Part shown: in pieces, positions 32,327-34,840 of the stretch
Numbering within the stretch: position 1 is the stretch's first letter
Layout: the number at the start of each line of letters is the position of its first letter
Assembly (NCBI GenBank): GCA_964520785.1
Contig: CAZFQG010000049.1
Coordinates: forward strand, 1 to 34,840
Length of the DNA: 34,840 bases
Direction: 5' to 3'
Source: CAZFQG01 sp964520785
GTDB taxonomy: Bacteria > Planctomycetota > Planctomycetia > Pirellulales > Thermoguttaceae
Position numbers and translations under genes: made by a program
Notes under the pieces: generated by a model
Told to the model about the DNA's origin: nothing
Databases searched by the model: none
What the model saw: only the letters and a program-made list of their open reading frames with translations

Positions 32327-34021
32327 ATGAGGAATTCGATTATTCTGCTTCTCGTGGCGGTGCTTTCCGCCGTAACAGCGTATGGGGAGAACCCGGTCGG
32401 GTTTAAGGACTCGATCGATTTCGATTTCGTTTACGAAATGAACGTCCTTCCGACGGATCCGAGTCAAATCGACTTGGACTCGAACACTTGGCCCGATTTT
32501 GAAATCTGGCAGACGCCGACGGTAGTGGCGGGGACGACTCCGACGGACGGTTATTACCTGGAGTTGAATCCCGAGCCGGACACCAATTTCGGTGATGGTA
32601 TCGCGTCGGATCTGTTCGCCGGGACAGTCGGCGATGGAATTTGGCTGAACTCCGGCATCACGGAGGAGACCGGATTCACCGTTGAAATGAGCGTGCGAGT
32701 CGGTGAACCGCGGGACGAGACCATGGCCGGTTCCGGTTCGCTTTGTGTTGCCACCACCGCGAATCAACGGCTTTGGTTGACGTATGCGCAAGACAAGCTG
32801 ATTTGGGGGCCGACGACGACCTCGCCCGTTCTCGATACGAATATCAACACGGACGATTTCCACGTCTTTCGGATGGTCAAGGAACCGTCACTGAACCGCG
32901 TTTGGGTGTATCGCGATGGGATTCTCTTGAATACCGAGTCCCCCTTGAGTTCCTACGCCGGCGGGGCCGAATTATTCGGCTTGGGCTGCATGGCGAGTAC
33001 GACGATCGGTTCCTCCGATATCGACTACGTCCGTTTCACCCCCGGAGCGTGGGCGCCGGTGGGGAGCGATCTGCCACCGGGACCACCCGAGCCGTCCGAT
33101 CCTCCGACCGACGGCATTGTGTACTTCCTGGACACGTTTGACACGACGGGCGATCCGGCGGAAATCAACGACGAACTGGGCGCCCCACGTCAATCGGGGC
33201 CCGCGATGCCGGGAACCGGAATCGCTTACGTCGACCAGGGATCCGGAACGACGAGTCTCACCGGCGGAGAACTGGTGATGGCAACCAGCGCGCAGGGCTC
33301 ACAGACCTCGTGGCTGGACCAGAGCTTCACCGATTTGGCGGGTACCAGGTACGGTATCAGCGCGACATGCAGTTTTCCCGAAACGCAAACCAACACGAAC
33401 GAATGGGCGGCGCTGGTTCTCAACGAGGTCCAGGCGAACGACGTCGTCGCCGGACTGGACCTGACGTTCCTTGTCCGCTCGACCGGATGGTGGCGAGTCT
33501 ACATGGACGGTGCGGAGGTTGCCGGAGCTTCCGGTGTCCCTCTGCTCCCGGCGGATACCTACGACGTGTATCTCCTCGTCGACGAGGAGACCGGCACCTA
33601 CAACATTTGGGCGAATAGTATCCAGCTCATTACGGACGGTGCGTACGTGCCGAATGCGATCTCTGACCGTTATATCGGCGTGAAGTACTACGGATATGAC
33701 GCGGTTTCCACCCTGTCATTCGAAAACGTTCTCATCGAGACGTTTGGCGGTGGCGCGACTCCGGTCGAGGGAGATTTGAACGGAGACGGAATCGTCAGCA
33801 GCGCCGACCTCGACATCGTCCGCGGTAATTGGGGACAGAATGTCGCAGTCGGGTGTCTCTCTTGCGGCGATCCATCCGGCGACGGCTTCGTCGGCAGCGC
33901 CGATTTGGACATCGTTCGCGCCAACTGGGGGAAGGCGGCGGCCGCCGCCGTTCCGGAACCTTCTATCCTGCTGATGCTGTTTATCGGCGTTGCAGGTCTC
34001 AGTCTCGTTCGCAGAAAGTGA
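32327..34021 (+). CDS. Large secreted protein with LamG-like regions, dockerin-like repeats and PEP-CTERM anchor
   Basis: A 564-residue protein. Residues 1-20 are a signal peptide (MRNSIILLLVAVLSAVTAYG). Residues about 25-260 and 285-480 are beta-rich and read like two concanavalin/LamG-type carbohydrate-binding folds, joined by a Pro-rich linker (PPGPPEPSDPPTDG). From about residue 482 come two dockerin-like calcium loops, GDLNGDGIVSSADLDIVRGN and GDPSGDGFVGSADLDIVRAN, with a Cys pair (CLSC) between them. The last 23 residues are the PEP-CTERM tail, VPEPSILLMLFIGVAGLS and VRRK. The protein should be exported and held at the surface. GGAGGTG lies 6 bases before the ATG at 32327. The tail resembles the truncated protein at 1-471. 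No enzyme motif was seen. Confidence 0.85.
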   Translation: MRNSIILLLVAVLSAVTAYGENPVGFKDSIDFDFVYEMNVLPTDPSQIDLDSNTWPDFEIWQTPTVVAGTTPTDGYYLELNPEPDTNFGDGIASDLFAGTVGDGIWLNSGITEETGFTVEMSVRVGEPRDETMAGSGSLCVATTANQRLWLTYAQDKLIWGPTTTSPVLDTNINTDDFHVFRMVKEPSLNRVWVYRDGILLNTESPLSSYAGGAELFGLGCMASTTIGSSDIDYVRFTPGAWAPVGSDLPPGPPEPSDPPTDGIVYFLDTFDTTGDPAEINDELGAPRQSGPAMPGTGIAYVDQGSGTTSLTGGELVMATSAQGSQTSWLDQSFTDLAGTRYGISATCSFPETQTNTNEWAALVLNEVQANDVVAGLDLTFLVRSTGWWRVYMDGAEVAGASGVPLLPADTYDVYLLVDEETGTYNIWANSIQLITDGAYVPNAISDRYIGVKYYGYDAVSTLSFENVLIETFGGGATPVEGDLNGDGIVSSADLDIVRGNWGQNVAVGCLSCGDPSGDGFVGSADLDIVRANWGKAAAAAVPEPSILLMLFIGVAGLSLVRRK

Positions 34022-34095
34022 GAATCGTTTGTGGATGAACCTTGAGTTCGTTGATAACCACTCGGGCGAAATGTGAGAAGATGCATCAGTTGGTC

Positions 34096-34136
34096 CGCGA
34101 GGGCGCGGCGCGTTACCACGGATTTGCGCCCTCGCG
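34096..34136 (+). terminator. Strong hairpin after the dockerin gene
   Basis: CGCGAGGGCGC (34096-34106) pairs perfectly with GCGCCCTCGCG (34126-34136), 11 bp with a 19-base loop. ACCTTCTGATCTT follows, so the T-run is poor. A second, imperfect structure, CTTCCC...GGGAAG enclosing CACGG-TGT-CCGTG, lies at about 34152-34182. Together they probably end or attenuate transcription before the lipoprotein gene. Confidence 0.55.
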
Positions 34137-34252
34137 ACCTTCTGATCTTCCCGGTCCGCCACGGTGTCCGTGTCGCGGGGAAGCCGGTTGTCGGTATGGG
34201 TTGATGCAAGCGCTACCGAGGATCGTCGGACGCTTCGACGGAGGAAAGAATT

Positions 34253-34681
34253 ATGAGGCTCAGTTACGTTCAACGCGTTGGACTTATCCTGGTCGTGATT
34301 CTCGCCGGTTGTGGCAAGAATCCGCTCGGAAGGGAGCCGATTCACGGAAGCGTAGTGCTCCATGGCGATCCACTCGATCAGGGGGCAATCGAATTCCGGC
34401 CCGTCGAGAAAAAGGGGGGCGTCAGCAGCGGCGCGGTGATTACGGACGGCGCGTATTCCATCCCGAGCGACAAAGGCCTGCCGCCCGGCGAATACCGAGT
34501 GATGATATTCTCAGCCGCGGCCGATCCATCACCCGCCCCTCTCGGTCCCCCGGGGTCCAATCCGATGGGAGGCCCTCGCCCGACGATTGAGCGAATCCCA
34601 CCGCAATACAATGTTTCAAGCCGGGTGATCGTCGAGGTTACTGCCGGCGGCGACAATCGGTTTGATTATCATATTGAATGA
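34253..34681 (+). CDS. Small lipoprotein, transthyretin/carboxypeptidase-regulatory-like
   Basis: A 142-residue protein. The signal ends in the lipobox LAGC (Cys20), so it is lipid-anchored. The mature domain, IHGSVVLHGDPLDQGAIEFR then GAVITDGAYSIP and LPPGEYRVMIF, follows the compact beta fold of carboxypeptidase-regulatory/transthyretin-like lipoproteins that planctomycetes carry in many copies. A Pro/Gly-rich loop (PAPLGPPGSNPMGG) precedes the last strands (IPPQYNVSSRVIVEV). The function is unknown; such genes often accompany DUF1559 pseudopilin-like proteins. GGAGGAAAG stands before the ATG. A further gene begins 10 bp after its stop. Confidence 0.82.
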   Translation: MRLSYVQRVGLILVVILAGCGKNPLGREPIHGSVVLHGDPLDQGAIEFRPVEKKGGVSSGAVITDGAYSIPSDKGLPPGEYRVMIFSAAADPSPAPLGPPGSNPMGGPRPTIERIPPQYNVSSRVIVEVTAGGDNRFDYHIE

Positions 34682-34691
34682 GGAAGAACCC

Positions 34692-34840
34692 ATGCGGTAT
34701 GTCTTCATTTCCCTGCTTTGGTGTTTCGATAGCCTTTCGGGACGTCCGAGCCCTTTCCCCGCCACGTTTACAAGGAAAAGTGGTGCCATGAAACGCAAAG
34801 CATTTACCTCTGTAGGGGCCGTTTGTCAACCGTTTTTTGG
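34692..34840 (+). CDS. 5' end of an unidentified gene (runs off the window)
   Basis: ATG at 34692 has GAGGAAG upstream and lies 10 bp after the lipoprotein stop; the frame is open for 49 codons to the window edge. The start MRYVFISLLWCFDSLSG could be a short signal segment. An in-frame ATG at 34788 has AAGGAAAAG upstream and gives MKRKAFTSVG, whose KRKAFT recalls the prepilin cleavage site of DUF1559 proteins, but the usual LVELLVVIAI does not follow. Identity is open. Confidence 0.35.
   Translation, partial: MRYVFISLLWCFDSLSGRPSPFPATFTRKSGAMKRKAFTSVGAVCQPFF

Noticed and set aside
1..34840. CRISPR array or phage-defence island
   Set aside because: No regularly spaced direct repeats and no defence-gene families were seen; the window is mainly metabolic and secretory genes.

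Overview
The window looks like a draft (probably metagenomic) chromosome segment from a member of the Planctomycetota. The evidence is two proteins that combine dockerin-like calcium repeats with PEP-CTERM anchors, a third PEP-CTERM protein, a Tat-exported ceramidase-like hydrolase, a small LAGC lipoprotein, and housekeeping genes spread loosely through moderately GC-rich DNA. No tRNA, rRNA or CRISPR array was seen. Rank below phylum is not supported. A run of 10 Ns inside treY marks an assembly gap.

Layout. 1-471 (-): truncated dockerin/PEP-CTERM protein. 822-4231 (-): a metallocluster-type block. Its promoter-proximal pair (NifX-like protein, DUF5320-like protein) ends at a clear intrinsic terminator, followed by Mrp/NBP35 ATPase, a hotdog thioesterase and a COG0731 radical SAM protein with a winged-helix tail. 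Two identical-arm palindromes lie upstream of the block. 4821-5903 (+): a CaCA Na+/Ca2+ exchanger. 6041-6781 (-): a decayed transposase. 7137-9098 (+): a B12-binding radical SAM enzyme. 9645-15664 (+): a tight glycogen/trehalose operon, glgX-treT-treY. 15916-16070: a MITE-like element. 16116-17513 (+): ceramidase-like protein. 17762-18370 (-): PEP-CTERM protein. 19357-20715 (+): HtrA-type protease. 20767-23547 (-): PLP decarboxylase coupled to an alkaline-phosphatase-superfamily phosphodiesterase. 23859-27505 (-): ComM, an LpxH-like phosphoesterase and a divergent NRAMP protein in one operon. 27921-30450 (-): a second COG0731 radical SAM protein, then ilvC and ilvH. 30683-31237 (-): macro-domain protein. 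31413-34840 (+): GntR/FCD regulator, large dockerin/PEP-CTERM protein, lipoprotein and the start of another gene.

How the genes fit together. GlgX trims glycogen branches, TreY turns the linear maltodextrins into maltooligosyltrehalose, and TreT links or splits trehalose and NDP-glucose. The usual partner TreZ is not in the window. The 822-4231 block combines an ATPase scaffold, a FeMo-cofactor-type binding protein and a radical SAM enzyme, a recurring set in anaerobes, and so suggests Fe-S or other metal-cluster handling. ilvH and ilvC supply branched-chain amino acids; ilvB is not in the window.

The most interesting leads are the twin palindromic operators at 4349-4395, the TreT/TreY operon without TreZ, an NRAMP-fold protein lacking the metal-ligand motifs, the decarboxylase-phosphodiesterase pair, and a secreted protein that is almost nothing but a dockerin plus a membrane anchor.
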